A stretch of 64,000 nucleotides of DNA from Mesonia ostreae. Lineage in GTDB: Bacteria; Bacteroidota; Bacteroidia; Flavobacteriales; Flavobacteriaceae. This document shows, piece by piece, positions 43,174 to 52,562 of this stretch. The stretch is from assembly GCF_031845265.1 (NCBI RefSeq), contig NZ_JAVRBG010000004.1, positions 186,001-250,000 on the forward strand, read 5' to 3'. The notes under the pieces are model-generated. The model made no database searches, had not been told where the DNA came from, and was given only the letters and a program-made list of their open reading frames with translations. The first letter of the stretch is position 1. Every line of letters starts with the position of its first letter. Both the position numbers and the translations under genes were made by a program.

Positions 43174-44988
43174 TTATTCTTTAATTTTCTCATCGGCTAA
43201 CTCGTAACCTTCCTGCTCCAATTTCTCTACCTCGTGATCTTCTGCCCCGTGGGTAAGTTTCTTTAATTTCTTCAAGAAAAGAAGCACTAAAAATCCAAAA
43301 GCTACGGTAAATATAGTTAACCATAAAAAGGTTTGATATTCTTGCTCGTTTTGCTCTTCAGAAAGTACAAAAGAAACTCCGTAGTTTTTACCATCTCCTT
43401 TGTTTTCTATTTTCTGAGCTGCATCTGCATCTTTTTCAAAAGTTAAGTTGGCATGATAAGGTTTTTGCGGAGTAACTCCTTCCTCTTTTAAAGTAGCTTT
43501 TAAGTCTTTTTCTGCTTTTTTATCTAAACTGAAAATTGGGTTCAATATTTCATCAGACTCATAGCGTTTAAAAACCAAATCTCCGTCTTCTACAAATACA
43601 GTTGTTCTAATTGAGAAGTTTTTATCTTCATTAATTGGGTAATCATAAGTGGTTTCAATCTCCTTTTGATCATTCTTAAACTCAATGCTATCTTTTTCCA
43701 TAAATGGAATCACCTGTTCTTTTGAATAAAGCATTTCACCATTATAAGGTTCTAGTTGAGCTGATTCTCCAATACTACCTGCCAATTTGTTTCCAAATCC
43801 TGTTGCTGCAAAAAATACTCCCATCATAATAGAAGCATATTTTAATGGCGCTAATTTGGTAATAAAAGATAAAGCTACTGGCGAGGTACATAATTCACCC
43901 AGCGTGTGGAATAAATATGCTAAGAAAATCCAATACATCGCTGCTTTCCCAAAAGTTTCTGAGCTAGCTTCTTGAGACGCAAACATCATAAATACGTACC
44001 CAAGACCCATAATTACCGTACCTATAGCCATTTTAAAAAGGGAAGAAGATTCTCTTCCTTTCTTTTTCCACCAGATCCAGAAACCACCAATGACAGTTCC
44101 AAAAATAATAATATAGGCTGCGTTAAGCGATTGGAATACGGCTGCAGGAATTTCTTCTAACCAGCTTAATCCAATAGTTCTATCAATTTTAGCATCGGTG
44201 TACAAGTTCATTAAACCACCAGCTTGTTCAAATGCGCCCCAAAATACGATGACGATTAAGAATGAAATCAGTAAAACAACAATTCTATCTTTTTCAATCT
44301 TACTAAGTGGTTTTTTGGCAGCTTCTTTTTCTTCAGCACTTACCAAAGAGCCTCCTGTAAATTCGCCAATCCCTTTCAAGAACTTTTGTCCCCAAACATA
44401 TACTGCTTGCCCTAGTAACATTCCTATTCCTGCAAGCCCAAATCCGTAATGCCATCCGTAGTAATAGGCTACTAAACCTACCGAAATACTCGCAAGGAAA
44501 GCCCCTACATTAATTCCGATATAGAAAATGGTAAATCCACTATCTCTACGAATATCTCCGTCTTCGTACAAACCACCTACCATCGTAGAAATGTTAGGTT
44601 TTAAACCACCAACTCCTAAAATAATGAGAATCAAACCTGTAAAAAATGCCCAATTTTGTGGGATGGCCAAAATACCGTGACCTAGACAAAGAAGAATTCC
44701 GCCCCAGAGTACTGTTTTCTTTTGGCCTAAAAACTTATCGGCAATCCAACCGCCAGGAATAGAGGCTACATACACCAGCATGGTATACCAACCATAAAGC
44801 CAAATCGCATCTTTATTGCTCCATCCTAAACCAGGATCTACAGCGGTGGCCGATGCGGCGATGTATAAGGTTAAGATTCCGCGCATTCCATAATAGGAAA
44901 AACGCTCCCACATTTCGGTGAAAAACAAAATAAATAGACCTACTGGGTGTCCAAATAATTCTCTTCTTTCTCTAACTACTGTTGCCAT
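43174..44988 (-). CDS. POT-family oligopeptide transporter with a 140-residue inserted domain
   Basis: 604 residues. Same family marks as its neighbour: FTEMWERFSYYGMRGI (Glu25, Glu28, Arg29), GGLKPNISTMVGGLY, SGFTIFYIGINVGAFLASI and FHTLGELCTSPVALSFITKLAP. Between the penultimate and last membrane helices, residues about 410-550 form a charged, non-membrane segment (KEQVIPFMEKDSIEFKND, RTTVFVEDGDLVFKRYES) that the 593-residue paralogue lacks. Likely exported, since it follows an even number of helices by analogy with extracellular domains of mammalian PepT1, but topology is inferred. Between the DPP-IV gene and the second POT gene. Confidence 0.93.
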   Translation of the reverse strand: MATVVRERRELFGHPVGLFILFFTEMWERFSYYGMRGILTLYIAASATAVDPGLGWSNKDAIWLYGWYTMLVYVASIPGGWIADKFLGQKKTVLWGGILLCLGHGILAIPQNWAFFTGLILIILGVGGLKPNISTMVGGLYEDGDIRRDSGFTIFYIGINVGAFLASISVGLVAYYYGWHYGFGLAGIGMLLGQAVYVWGQKFLKGIGEFTGGSLVSAEEKEAAKKPLSKIEKDRIVVLLISFLIVIVFWGAFEQAGGLMNLYTDAKIDRTIGLSWLEEIPAAVFQSLNAAYIIIFGTVIGGFWIWWKKKGRESSSLFKMAIGTVIMGLGYVFMMFASQEASSETFGKAAMYWIFLAYLFHTLGELCTSPVALSFITKLAPLKYASIMMGVFFAATGFGNKLAGSIGESAQLEPYNGEMLYSKEQVIPFMEKDSIEFKNDQKEIETTYDYPINEDKNFSIRTTVFVEDGDLVFKRYESDEILNPIFSLDKKAEKDLKATLKEEGVTPQKPYHANLTFEKDADAAQKIENKGDGKNYGVSFVLSEEQNEQEYQTFLWLTIFTVAFGFLVLLFLKKLKKLTHGAEDHEVEKLEQEGYELADEKIKE

Positions 44989-45012
44989 ATATAAGGAATT
45001 GTTTTTTTCTAA

Positions 45013-47190
45013 TTATAAATTTTCTTTAATAAAATTGGTCATTTTGGTATACAAGTGAAGCCTTGTATTACCGCCATAAATACCGTGATCTTTGTCGGGA
45101 TAAATTGCCCAATCAAACTGTTTGTTCGCCTGAATAAGAGCTTCTATCATTTGCATTGTATTTTGCACATGCACATTATCATCTCCTCCTCCATGAATTA
45201 AAAGATATTCTCCTTTAAGTTTGTCTACGTGATTTATGGGAGAATTTTCATCATAACCTGATGCATTTTCTTGAGGAGTCGTCATATAACGCTCTGTATA
45301 AATGCTATCGTAAAAACGCCAGCTTGTAACTGGAGCTACTGCGATCGCCATTTTAAACGTGTCATTTCCTTTTAAAAGTGCATTAGACGACATAAAACCA
45401 CCATAACTCCATCCCCAAATACCAATTCTATCGGCATTTATATAGTCTCTATTTCCCAATAGTTTTGCCGCGTCAATTTGATCTTCTACTTCGTACTTTC
45501 CTAATTCGTTCTGGGTTAATTTCTTAAAATCTGCTCCTTTAAAACCAGTTCCTCTACCATCTACACAAGCAACAATATAGCCTTCATTTGCCAAAAGCTG
45601 GTACCAGTAATCGTTGCTTCCAGAAAATGTATTAGAAACCGATTGTGAACCTGGTCCAGAATATTGGTACATAAATAAAGGATACTCTTTAGTAGGATCA
45701 AAATTAGAAGGTTTGATCATCCACATATTTAAATCATTTCCGTTAACGGAAATGGTAGAAAATTCCCTTTTAGAAAAATCGTAAGGTTTTAATTGGTTTA
45801 ATAACTCTTTATTATCTTTAATATCCCTTATTTTTTTACCGTTTTTTGCTTGATGCAGCGTAAACTCATTAGGCGTAGTTGCGCTGGTGTACGTGTTGAT
45901 AAAATAGGTGAAATCTGCACTAAAGTCGGCGCTATTGGTTCCTCTTTTTTGTGTTAACTGCACTTTATTTTTTCCGTTAGAACGAATGGAAAATACATCT
46001 CTATTAATGCTTCCGTTTTCTGTACTTTGAAAGTAAATTCTACCCGTTTTAGGATCAAAACCATAATAATTGGTTACCTCCCATTCCCCATCGGTTACTT
46101 GGTCAATTAACTTTCCGTCTTTATTGTAATGGTAAATATGGTTCCACCCATCTTTTTCACTCGTCCAAATAAAGCTATTGTCATTTAAAAAAGTAAGATT
46201 ATCGGTTACGTCAATATACGCATCGTCCTGCTCGTTTAAAATTACGTGAGATTCATTATTGCTAGCATTTACGGCAATAAGATCTAAGTTGTTTTGATGT
46301 CTGTTCATCGCCTGAAGCGTTAGAACATTCGCATCATTAGTCCATTTGATTCTTGGCAAATACTCGTACTCTTTCTTTAAATTTACTGCGGAAGTCTTTC
46401 CAGATTTTACATCATACATATGCAGACTTACATCCGAATTATTTTCTCCTGCTTTAGGATACTTAAACACTTCTTGGGTGGGATAAAGTTGCTTCCCGTA
46501 AGTTCCATACATATCCATAGAGAATTCTGGCACCTGCGTTTCATCAAATCTTAAGAAAGCAATTTTGCTTCCGTCTTTATTCCATTGGTAGGCCTGTACC
46601 AACATAAATTCTTCTTCGTACACCCAATCGGTTACTCCATTAATAATTTTATTATCCACACCATCTTTGGTTACTTGGGTAACTTTTCCCGAAGCCAAAT
46701 CTTTCGTGTATATATTATTTTTAAACACATAAGCCACTTTATCTCCATTGGGAGAAAGCGTAGGTTCTTGTATTTTATCTTCAGAAATCTGAATCAATTT
46801 TTTAGAAGCCAAATCATACACATAAAAAACACCTTTGGTAGATCTTCTAAAAATACCCTCGATATTGGTTCCTAAAATTGCCTTTTCTTCCGTATCATTT
46901 AACGAATAGGTTTGAAAAATGTCTAATCCATCAATGGCGGAAGAAGAAATTAAGGTTCTCGTTTTTTTCCCGGTTTTATAACTGTACACATCTACATTCA
47001 TCGTTTTTGCGCTACGATCGTAATCTTGCACCACATATTCCTCACCGTTATTTAGAGAACGTAAGGCCTGTAAATACTCTTGACGGAAGGCTCCGCCCCA
47101 TATTTCTTCTAGAGTAACTTGTTTGTTTTGAGCGCTTAAAAGACTTGTAGTAGTTAGAAAAACTACCAATGCAAATTTGAAAATTTTCAT
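45013..47190 (-). CDS. Dipeptidyl peptidase IV-like S9 peptidase
   Basis: 725 residues with signal peptide (FALVVFLTTTSLLSAQ). N-terminal beta-propeller (about 40-480: LIQISEDKIQEPTLSPNGDKVAYVFKNNIY, YLPRIKWTNDANVLTL) and C-terminal alpha/beta hydrolase with Ser595 in GWSYGG, Asp670/671 in HGGGDDNVH and His702 in DKDHGIYGG. The EEE-type motif DWVYEEEF that binds the free N-terminus is present, so it should release X-Pro or X-Ala dipeptides in the periplasm. The two POT genes downstream would import the products: a peptide-use operon. Confidence 0.95.
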   Translation of the reverse strand: MKIFKFALVVFLTTTSLLSAQNKQVTLEEIWGGAFRQEYLQALRSLNNGEEYVVQDYDRSAKTMNVDVYSYKTGKKTRTLISSSAIDGLDIFQTYSLNDTEEKAILGTNIEGIFRRSTKGVFYVYDLASKKLIQISEDKIQEPTLSPNGDKVAYVFKNNIYTKDLASGKVTQVTKDGVDNKIINGVTDWVYEEEFMLVQAYQWNKDGSKIAFLRFDETQVPEFSMDMYGTYGKQLYPTQEVFKYPKAGENNSDVSLHMYDVKSGKTSAVNLKKEYEYLPRIKWTNDANVLTLQAMNRHQNNLDLIAVNASNNESHVILNEQDDAYIDVTDNLTFLNDNSFIWTSEKDGWNHIYHYNKDGKLIDQVTDGEWEVTNYYGFDPKTGRIYFQSTENGSINRDVFSIRSNGKNKVQLTQKRGTNSADFSADFTYFINTYTSATTPNEFTLHQAKNGKKIRDIKDNKELLNQLKPYDFSKREFSTISVNGNDLNMWMIKPSNFDPTKEYPLFMYQYSGPGSQSVSNTFSGSNDYWYQLLANEGYIVACVDGRGTGFKGADFKKLTQNELGKYEVEDQIDAAKLLGNRDYINADRIGIWGWSYGGFMSSNALLKGNDTFKMAIAVAPVTSWRFYDSIYTERYMTTPQENASGYDENSPINHVDKLKGEYLLIHGGGDDNVHVQNTMQMIEALIQANKQFDWAIYPDKDHGIYGGNTRLHLYTKMTNFIKENL

Positions 47191-47436
47191 AGATGTTGGA
47201 AATGGTATTTTTAGAGTTCCAAGTTTACTAAAAAATCCTTAAAAACGGACTCTTTTTAGTGTTAAATACTAAGAATATGTTAATATCTCGAATCTCTTAG
47301 TGACCCAAAAAATAGCTTCAATAGCCAGATTCAATTGAAGTTCGTTTCTCTCCAATAATATCAGCAGTTAAAAACTTATCTCTAGTCTTCCTTTACGGAA
47401 TTACAAAAGCAGTGTCAGATTAAAAAATCTGTATCG

Positions 47437-47444
47437 TATATTTG
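47437..47444 (+). promoter_or_regulatory. Promoter -7 box of the HMG-CoA reductase operon
   Basis: TATATTTG then C, an exact TAnnTTTG match. It covers the TTG at 47442 that would lengthen the frame, so translation must start at the ATG at 47463, about 12 bases after the predicted start of the transcript. Confidence 0.65.
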
Positions 47445-47462
47445 CGGTTGATATCACAACCC

Positions 47463-48776
47463 ATGAAGCAAATTTTAGGATTTTCTAAACTCAATAAAGA
47501 AGAAAAAATAGACTGGCTTACCCAAAACTATTTTAAAGATAAAGAAAAGGCAACTCAGGTTTTACAAAACTATTGGAATCCAGATGAGAACCTACAAAAG
47601 CTCCACGACGAATTTACAGAAAATACCATTTCTAACTACTACTTGCCTTTTGGGATTGCTCCCAACTTTAATATTAACGGCGAGATTTATGCCATTCCTA
47701 TGGCGATTGAAGAAAGCTCTGTGATTGCTGCGGCAAGTAATGCTGCAAAATTTTGGGGTGATAAAGGTGGTTTTAAAGCCGAAGTAATCGACACCAGAAA
47801 AGTAGGTCAAGTTCACTTTTTGTTTACGGAAAGCTTTTCTAGATTAGAAAAATTCTTCTGCAAAACGAAACCTTTGCTTTTAGAACGTCTTCAACCGCTT
47901 ACCAAAAATATGGAAAAAAGAGGCGGCGGAATTTTAAGTCTAGAACTGCGAGATAAGACTTCCGCTTTAGCGAACTATTATCAGATTCACGTAGAATTTG
48001 AAACTCTAGACGCGATGGGCGCCAACTTTATCAACTCATGCTTAGAAGAAATTGCTCTCAATTTAAGACAAGAAGCTGCAACATATTTTAATTTCAGCAA
48101 TACGCAGCAACCGCTAGAAGTGATTATGAGCATCCTTTCTAATTATGTTCCTAATTGTCTCGCTAAAGCGGAAGTTTCTTGCCCCGTAAAAGACTTGCTT
48201 CCCACTAATGCGGAAGCCGAACATTTTGCTCGCAAGTTTGTAGAGGCTGTGAATATCGCCAAAGTAGAACCGTATCGCGCCGTGACCCATAACAAAGGTA
48301 TAATGAACGGAATTGATGCGGTGGTTTTAGCTACCGGAAATGATTTTAGAGCAGTAGAAGCAGGTATACACGCCTACGCTGCAAAAAACGGACAATACAG
48401 CAGCCTTACTTCGGCTAGAGTAGTAGATGGTCAGTTTATATTTTCTATTGAAGTTCCATTGGCGCTAGGAACCGTTGGCGGACTTACAAATTTACATCCC
48501 CTAGTGAAATTGGCGATGGAAATGTTAGGAAATCCTACCGCTAAAGAATTGATGAAAATAGTTGCCGTTGCTGGATTAGCGCAAAATTTTGCTGCTATAA
48601 AATCTTTGGTAACCACAGGAATTCAAGAAGGCCATATGAAAATGCACCTTATGAATATTCTCAATCAATTTAACGCCACTCCCAGCGAAAAAGAAACGGT
48701 AAAAGCACATTTTAAAACACATACCGTAACCCATAGCGCTGTAGTCGAAGTTCTAGAACAATTGAGAAATGCCTAA
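47463..48776 (+). CDS. mvaA: Hydroxymethylglutaryl-CoA reductase, class II
   Basis: 437 residues from the ATG at 47463 (MKQILGFSKLNKEEKIDWL). Makes or consumes mevalonate with NAD(P)H. Visible: YLPFGIAPNFNINGEIYAIPMAIEESSVIAAASNAAKFW (substrate loop with catalytic Glu), ETLDAMGANFINSCLEEIA (cofactor region), THNKGIMNGIDAVVLATGNDFRAVEAG (catalytic Lys/Asp region) and the C-terminal helical tail with a His (FKTHTVTHSAV) that acts as flap. Length and motifs are those of class II (degradative-type, here biosynthetic in the flavobacterial mevalonate route). The stop overlaps the GHMP kinase start by 8 bases. Confidence 0.95.
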   Translation: MKQILGFSKLNKEEKIDWLTQNYFKDKEKATQVLQNYWNPDENLQKLHDEFTENTISNYYLPFGIAPNFNINGEIYAIPMAIEESSVIAAASNAAKFWGDKGGFKAEVIDTRKVGQVHFLFTESFSRLEKFFCKTKPLLLERLQPLTKNMEKRGGGILSLELRDKTSALANYYQIHVEFETLDAMGANFINSCLEEIALNLRQEAATYFNFSNTQQPLEVIMSILSNYVPNCLAKAEVSCPVKDLLPTNAEAEHFARKFVEAVNIAKVEPYRAVTHNKGIMNGIDAVVLATGNDFRAVEAGIHAYAAKNGQYSSLTSARVVDGQFIFSIEVPLALGTVGGLTNLHPLVKLAMEMLGNPTAKELMKIVAVAGLAQNFAAIKSLVTTGIQEGHMKMHLMNILNQFNATPSEKETVKAHFKTHTVTHSAVVEVLEQLRNA

Positions 48777-49716
48777 AAACTATTACGCCCACGGAAAATT
48801 ATTACTCACCGCAGAATATGTGGTACTCGACGGAGCGCGAGCTTTAGCGATACCCACGAAATTTGGTCAAAAAATGACAGTGGAAGAAATTGGCGAGCCC
48901 GTAATTAAATGGAGTAGCTATTTAGCCGATGGCAGTTTATGGTTTTCGCAGGAATTTGTTTTTACTAAAGAAAAAATTGACTACCAACTTGAAAAGAAAA
49001 ATAACACGAATAAGGAGATTGTAAAAAATCTGGCTGAAATTTTACAAAAAGTGGCTACGCTTTCTTCCCATTTAGATTTTCAACAAGGCTTTAAAATCAA
49101 TTCCTTTTTGGAGTTTCCCAGGGATTGGGGGTTGGGCTCCTCTTCTACTTTAATTCAGAATTTATCGCAGTGGGCAGAGATCAATCCTTACCAATTGCTA
49201 GAAAAAACTTTTGGAGGCAGCGGTTATGATATCGCTTGCGCGGAAAAGGATACTCCCATTATTTATGAAAGAAATAAGCTGGAACCAAAAGTAACTCCGG
49301 TATACTTTCAGCCTAACTTTAGCGATCAACTGTTTTTTGTGTATTTAAATCAGAAGAAAAATAGCCGAGAAGCGATTCGGCATTATCGCTCTTTGGAAGC
49401 GGAGAAAAAAGAAACTTCCATCGCAGAAATAAATCAGATTACAACTTCTTTATTAAAGCCAAATCTCACTTTATCTGAATTTGAAACACAAATCAATAGA
49501 CACGAAGAGATTCTTGCTAAAGTTTTACAAACTGTAAGCATCAAAAATCAGCTATTCAGCGAATTTAAAGGTAGTATTAAAAGTCTTGGGGCTTGGGGAG
49601 GAGATTTCGTTTTAGCCACAGGAACTAAAGAAACGATGTCTTATTTTAAAGATTTAGGCTATGCTACTATCATTCCTTTTTCCGAAATGATATTTTATTC
49701 TAAACGCAAATGTTAG
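48769..49716 (+). CDS. GYDIA-type GHMP kinase (mevalonate-pathway kinase candidate)
   Basis: 315 residues. YYAHGKLLLTAEYVVLDGARALAIPTKFGQ is the N-terminal GHMP motif, FPRDWGLGSSSTLIQNLSQW the ATP loop near residue 120, and FGGSGYDIACAEKDTPIIYE the GYDIA signature that names this Bacteroidota group. C-terminal motif SLGAWGGDFVLATG. Coupled to HMG-CoA reductase, so phosphorylation of mevalonate or phosphomevalonate is the natural inference. Family-level call is firm; exact substrate is not. Confidence 0.9.
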   Translation: MPKNYYAHGKLLLTAEYVVLDGARALAIPTKFGQKMTVEEIGEPVIKWSSYLADGSLWFSQEFVFTKEKIDYQLEKKNNTNKEIVKNLAEILQKVATLSSHLDFQQGFKINSFLEFPRDWGLGSSSTLIQNLSQWAEINPYQLLEKTFGGSGYDIACAEKDTPIIYERNKLEPKVTPVYFQPNFSDQLFFVYLNQKKNSREAIRHYRSLEAEKKETSIAEINQITTSLLKPNLTLSEFETQINRHEEILAKVLQTVSIKNQLFSEFKGSIKSLGAWGGDFVLATGTKETMSYFKDLGYATIIPFSEMIFYSKRKC

Positions 49717-49735
49717 GTAAAGCTATCCTACATTT
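49708..49735 (+). terminator. Weak hairpin at the end of the mevalonate operon
   Basis: AAATG-T-TAGG pairs with CCTA-CATTT around a nine-base loop, overlapping the GHMP kinase stop codon. No T-run, so a tentative call. Confidence 0.35.
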
Positions 49736-49784
49736 CAATCAAATACTCATCAAATTAAAACTTTCGTATTTTTAAATAAAAATT

Positions 49785-49967
49785 ATGATTACAAAAACGA
49801 AATTAAAATAGCAAATTGAAAGTTTTCCCGAACAGTTTTCGATTGACGATTTAATAGAACGACTAATTCTAATGGAAAAAATCGAGCATGGAAAAATGCA
49901 GTCTGAAAATGGAGAAATTTTAAGCGAAAATGAATTTGATAAAGAAGTAGAGGAATGGTTCGAATAA
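49785..49967 (+). pseudogene. Decayed antitoxin gene of a ParE/RelE-type module
   Basis: In one frame from the ATG at 49785: MITKTKLK, a TAG at 49809-49811, then QIESFPEQFSIDDLIERLIL, MEKIEHG, and an acidic end SENEFDKEVEEWFE before TAA at 49965-49967. This is the form of the short flavobacterial antitoxins whose start reads like a helix that holds DNA or toxin and whose end is acidic. One nonsense codon at position 9. A start at the internal ATG (MEKIEHGKMQ) would leave only a fragment. It overlaps the toxin gene start by 13 bases, as in live modules. Confidence 0.7.
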
Positions 49968-50251
49968 ATTGGACTTTTCGAGCAAAAAATGACTTAAAAG
50001 ATATTGCCACTTATATTTCTAAAGATTCAAAACTTTAAGCTAAACAACAAGTATTTAAAATACGTAAACGAACTTTAATTCTGAAATCTCAAAATTACTT
50101 TGGACTAAAAGTTCCTGAATATCGAAACGGAGATATTAGAGAAATTTTGGAAGGTAATTACCGAATAATTTACCGAGTTGTAACTGAAAAATGAATTGAT
50201 ATTTTGACCATTCACCATTCTGCAAGAGATTTACAAAGAAGGAAATTGTAA
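49955..50251 (+). pseudogene. Decayed ParE/RelE-family toxin gene
   Basis: One frame from the ATG at 49955 reads MVRINWTFRAKNDLKDIATY-ISKDSKL, TAA at 50036-50038, AKQQVFKIRKRTLILKSQ, NYFGLKVPEYRNGDIREILE, GNYRIIYRVVTEK, TGA at 50192-50194, IDILTIHHSARDLQRRKL, TAA at 50249-50251. The segments AKNDLKDIATYI, VPEYxNxDIREIxxGNYRIIYRV and IDILTIHHSARxL are the signature of the ParE/RelE toxin fold. Two nonsense codons, with no frameshift, so the toxin cannot be made whole. Full length would be 98 codons, the family norm. Confidence 0.85.
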
Positions 50252-50302
50252 CAAAACCGAAAGGTTCGATTGCTTAATTGGCATTAAAATCTACAATAAA
50301 AC

Positions 50303-50333
50303 AAAAAAGACCGCTAAAATAGCGGTCTTTTTT
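50303..50333. terminator. Bidirectional terminator between the decayed module and the ppiD-like gene
   Basis: AAAAAAGACCGCTA / TAGCGGTCTTTTTT around an AAA loop: strong stem with A- and T-runs on both sides, between convergent units. Confidence 0.92.
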
Positions 50334-50353
50334 GTTTAGAGTTTCCTTTAAAT

Positions 50354-52465
50354 CTAGTAAAAGGCAGCTCTATTATCTTCAATCTCTGCACTGCTCTTTA
50401 AAGCTTCTACTAATCTAGAAGTAGCTTGTGCAGCACGCTCTTTTGTTTTTCTTGCAGCAACCATTCTATAAGAGTTAAGTGGTGCAGCTTCAGCTCTATT
50501 AGTAACCTCTACCACATACACTCCTTTTACACCATCAATAGGCTTGCTCATTTTTCCTTTTTCTAAGAAAAACGCAGCACCTACTACTTTCGGTTCTGAT
50601 GTTGCTCCTGGCAATACTGGACTTCCTAAGTTTACAGAAGAGGCATTCTCTACAGAAACATTTTGATTTGATGCAATCTCTGAAAGCGTACTTCCAGATA
50701 TTTTATCTTTAATCATTTTAGCTTGTTTCTCTTTTCTAATTAAAGGAGTAACTTCTGGAGAAGCTTCTTCTACACTCATCAATCCTTTTTTGTTTTTAGC
50801 AGTTAATTGAGCAACCACATAACCATTAGGAAGGTCAAATCTTCTAATATCGCCCGTAGAGGTTTCTTCTTCAAAAGACCATTGTACGATTCTTCTTTGA
50901 TTCCCAATTCCTCTTAAAGCTTCTTCCATCGCTTTAATGCCTTTAACTGGTCTTACTTCGTAACCGCTCTCTTTTGCCACCTCGTCAAAATCCTTCTTAC
51001 CCGCGGCGATTTCAAATTTTGTAGTCGTAGAAAATAAGTCGTTTGTGGTTTTTTCTGAAGGCTCAATTTCCTTTCCTAAGTTTACCATTTTCACGGCCTT
51101 TTTAGGTGACTTTGCTTCTTCAATAAATACAACATGGTACCCATACTCTGTATCTACAACGCCGTATTTCCCTGAATTTGCATCAAAAATATAATCAATA
51201 AAAGGAGAAGAAGTAGTATTTCTATAATCTACCCATCCTAAGTCTCCGCCATTATCTTTAGAAGTAGTATCTGCCGAATAGTCTTTTGCTAACGATGCAA
51301 ATAAAGAATCATTCGATTTTACTTGCGTTAAAATACTATCTGCTAATTTCTTGGCTTCTTCTTTAGTTCTGTCTAACTCACTTCCTACAGGACTGTCTTT
51401 ATGCGCCACCAAGATGTGATTTGCTTTTACAGAATCTACCATTTGCTTTACTCCAGTCACTTTGGTTACTTTCCAGAAGCCACCTTCTTTGTAAGGTCCA
51501 AAAGTCTGTCCTTCTGATAAGTTAAAGATCTTGTCTGCATTATCACCTCTTAACTCATCTTTAAACTTAAAACGCTCTTCGTAAGGCAAATCTGAAAATT
51601 CATTTACAAATTCTTCGTTATTGCTGGTTTTGGAGAAACCATCTAATTTTTCGTTCGCTTGAGATACTTCATTGTACTCTTCACGATCTTTCATTAACTT
51701 TTCTAATTCTGCTTTTGTTTCTGCATCATCTGAAGTGGATGCTTTTTCTTCAAAAAACACATAACGAATATCTCTAGAAGCTTCTACTTCATACTTCCCC
51801 TTGTGATCTTTTAAGTAGCTTTTAATTTCATCTTTAGAAACTTCTACTTCCCCTACACTTTCGTAAGGAATCTTTACAAAGTTTAAATCGATGTTATCGT
51901 TTTCCATCTTGTAAGCCTGCTCTCCTTCCAGTAAAGTTGCTCCTACTCCAGCTCTCACCATATTATAGTAAATACCTGCTTTAGCTTGCTTTGCAGCACT
52001 TTCTTCTACAGCTAGCCATTGTTGGTAAGCTTCTGGAGAAGTTGCCTTAAGATTAGCCACATATTCTCTCATTACACCAAAATCAAACATTCCTGCTTCA
52101 TTAGTGAAGTTTTGATTTCCTGCGAACTGCTGTCTTAAAACATTGTTGATTTGGCCTTGACCTACTTCAATCTCCAACTCCTCTAACTGCTCGTCTAAAA
52201 GAGTTTCTCGCAACTTATTGTCCCAAACTCTATTTACAGCTTGTGCGGTAGTAACGTTTCCTTGGGCGTTACGCTGAACAGACTCTACTTGTCTAGCAAA
52301 ATCTTCTCTAGAAATCTCATTGCCATTCACTACACCAACACTGCTCTGATTTTTTGAAAACCCACTGTTTCTAATTACATCTGCTAATACAAATGAAAAC
52401 AATGCCAATGCAATGATTACGATCAAAAAAACTGAACGTTGTCTTATTTTATTTAATACTGCCAT
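50354..52465 (-). CDS. PpiD-like periplasmic peptidyl-prolyl isomerase (SurA_N + rotamase)
   Basis: 703 residues. One N-terminal membrane anchor (VFLIVIIALALFSFVLADVI, about 12-31) and a large periplasmic part: SurA_N-type chaperone helix region (VNGNEISREDFARQVESVQ ... LLDEQLEELEIEVGQ), a parvulin rotamase at about 345-455 (VKANHILVAHKDS ... DLGWVDYRNTTSSPFIDYIFDANSGKYGVVDTEYGYHVVFIEEAKSP), and a second chaperone-like part to the end. This is PpiD architecture: a foldase for exported proteins near the Sec exit. Followed by 97 bases to the next upstream gene on the same strand. Confidence 0.92.
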   Translation of the reverse strand: MAVLNKIRQRSVFLIVIIALALFSFVLADVIRNSGFSKNQSSVGVVNGNEISREDFARQVESVQRNAQGNVTTAQAVNRVWDNKLRETLLDEQLEELEIEVGQGQINNVLRQQFAGNQNFTNEAGMFDFGVMREYVANLKATSPEAYQQWLAVEESAAKQAKAGIYYNMVRAGVGATLLEGEQAYKMENDNIDLNFVKIPYESVGEVEVSKDEIKSYLKDHKGKYEVEASRDIRYVFFEEKASTSDDAETKAELEKLMKDREEYNEVSQANEKLDGFSKTSNNEEFVNEFSDLPYEERFKFKDELRGDNADKIFNLSEGQTFGPYKEGGFWKVTKVTGVKQMVDSVKANHILVAHKDSPVGSELDRTKEEAKKLADSILTQVKSNDSLFASLAKDYSADTTSKDNGGDLGWVDYRNTTSSPFIDYIFDANSGKYGVVDTEYGYHVVFIEEAKSPKKAVKMVNLGKEIEPSEKTTNDLFSTTTKFEIAAGKKDFDEVAKESGYEVRPVKGIKAMEEALRGIGNQRRIVQWSFEEETSTGDIRRFDLPNGYVVAQLTAKNKKGLMSVEEASPEVTPLIRKEKQAKMIKDKISGSTLSEIASNQNVSVENASSVNLGSPVLPGATSEPKVVGAAFFLEKGKMSKPIDGVKGVYVVEVTNRAEAAPLNSYRMVAARKTKERAAQATSRLVEALKSSAEIEDNRAAFY

Positions 52466-52562
52466 CTTTAATATTGATTTGTCTAAATAATAGTGGGCGA
52501 AAATAAGATAATTACCGAAACAATAAAACAGAAACTCCTTAAAATGTTAAAGAAGACTAAAA

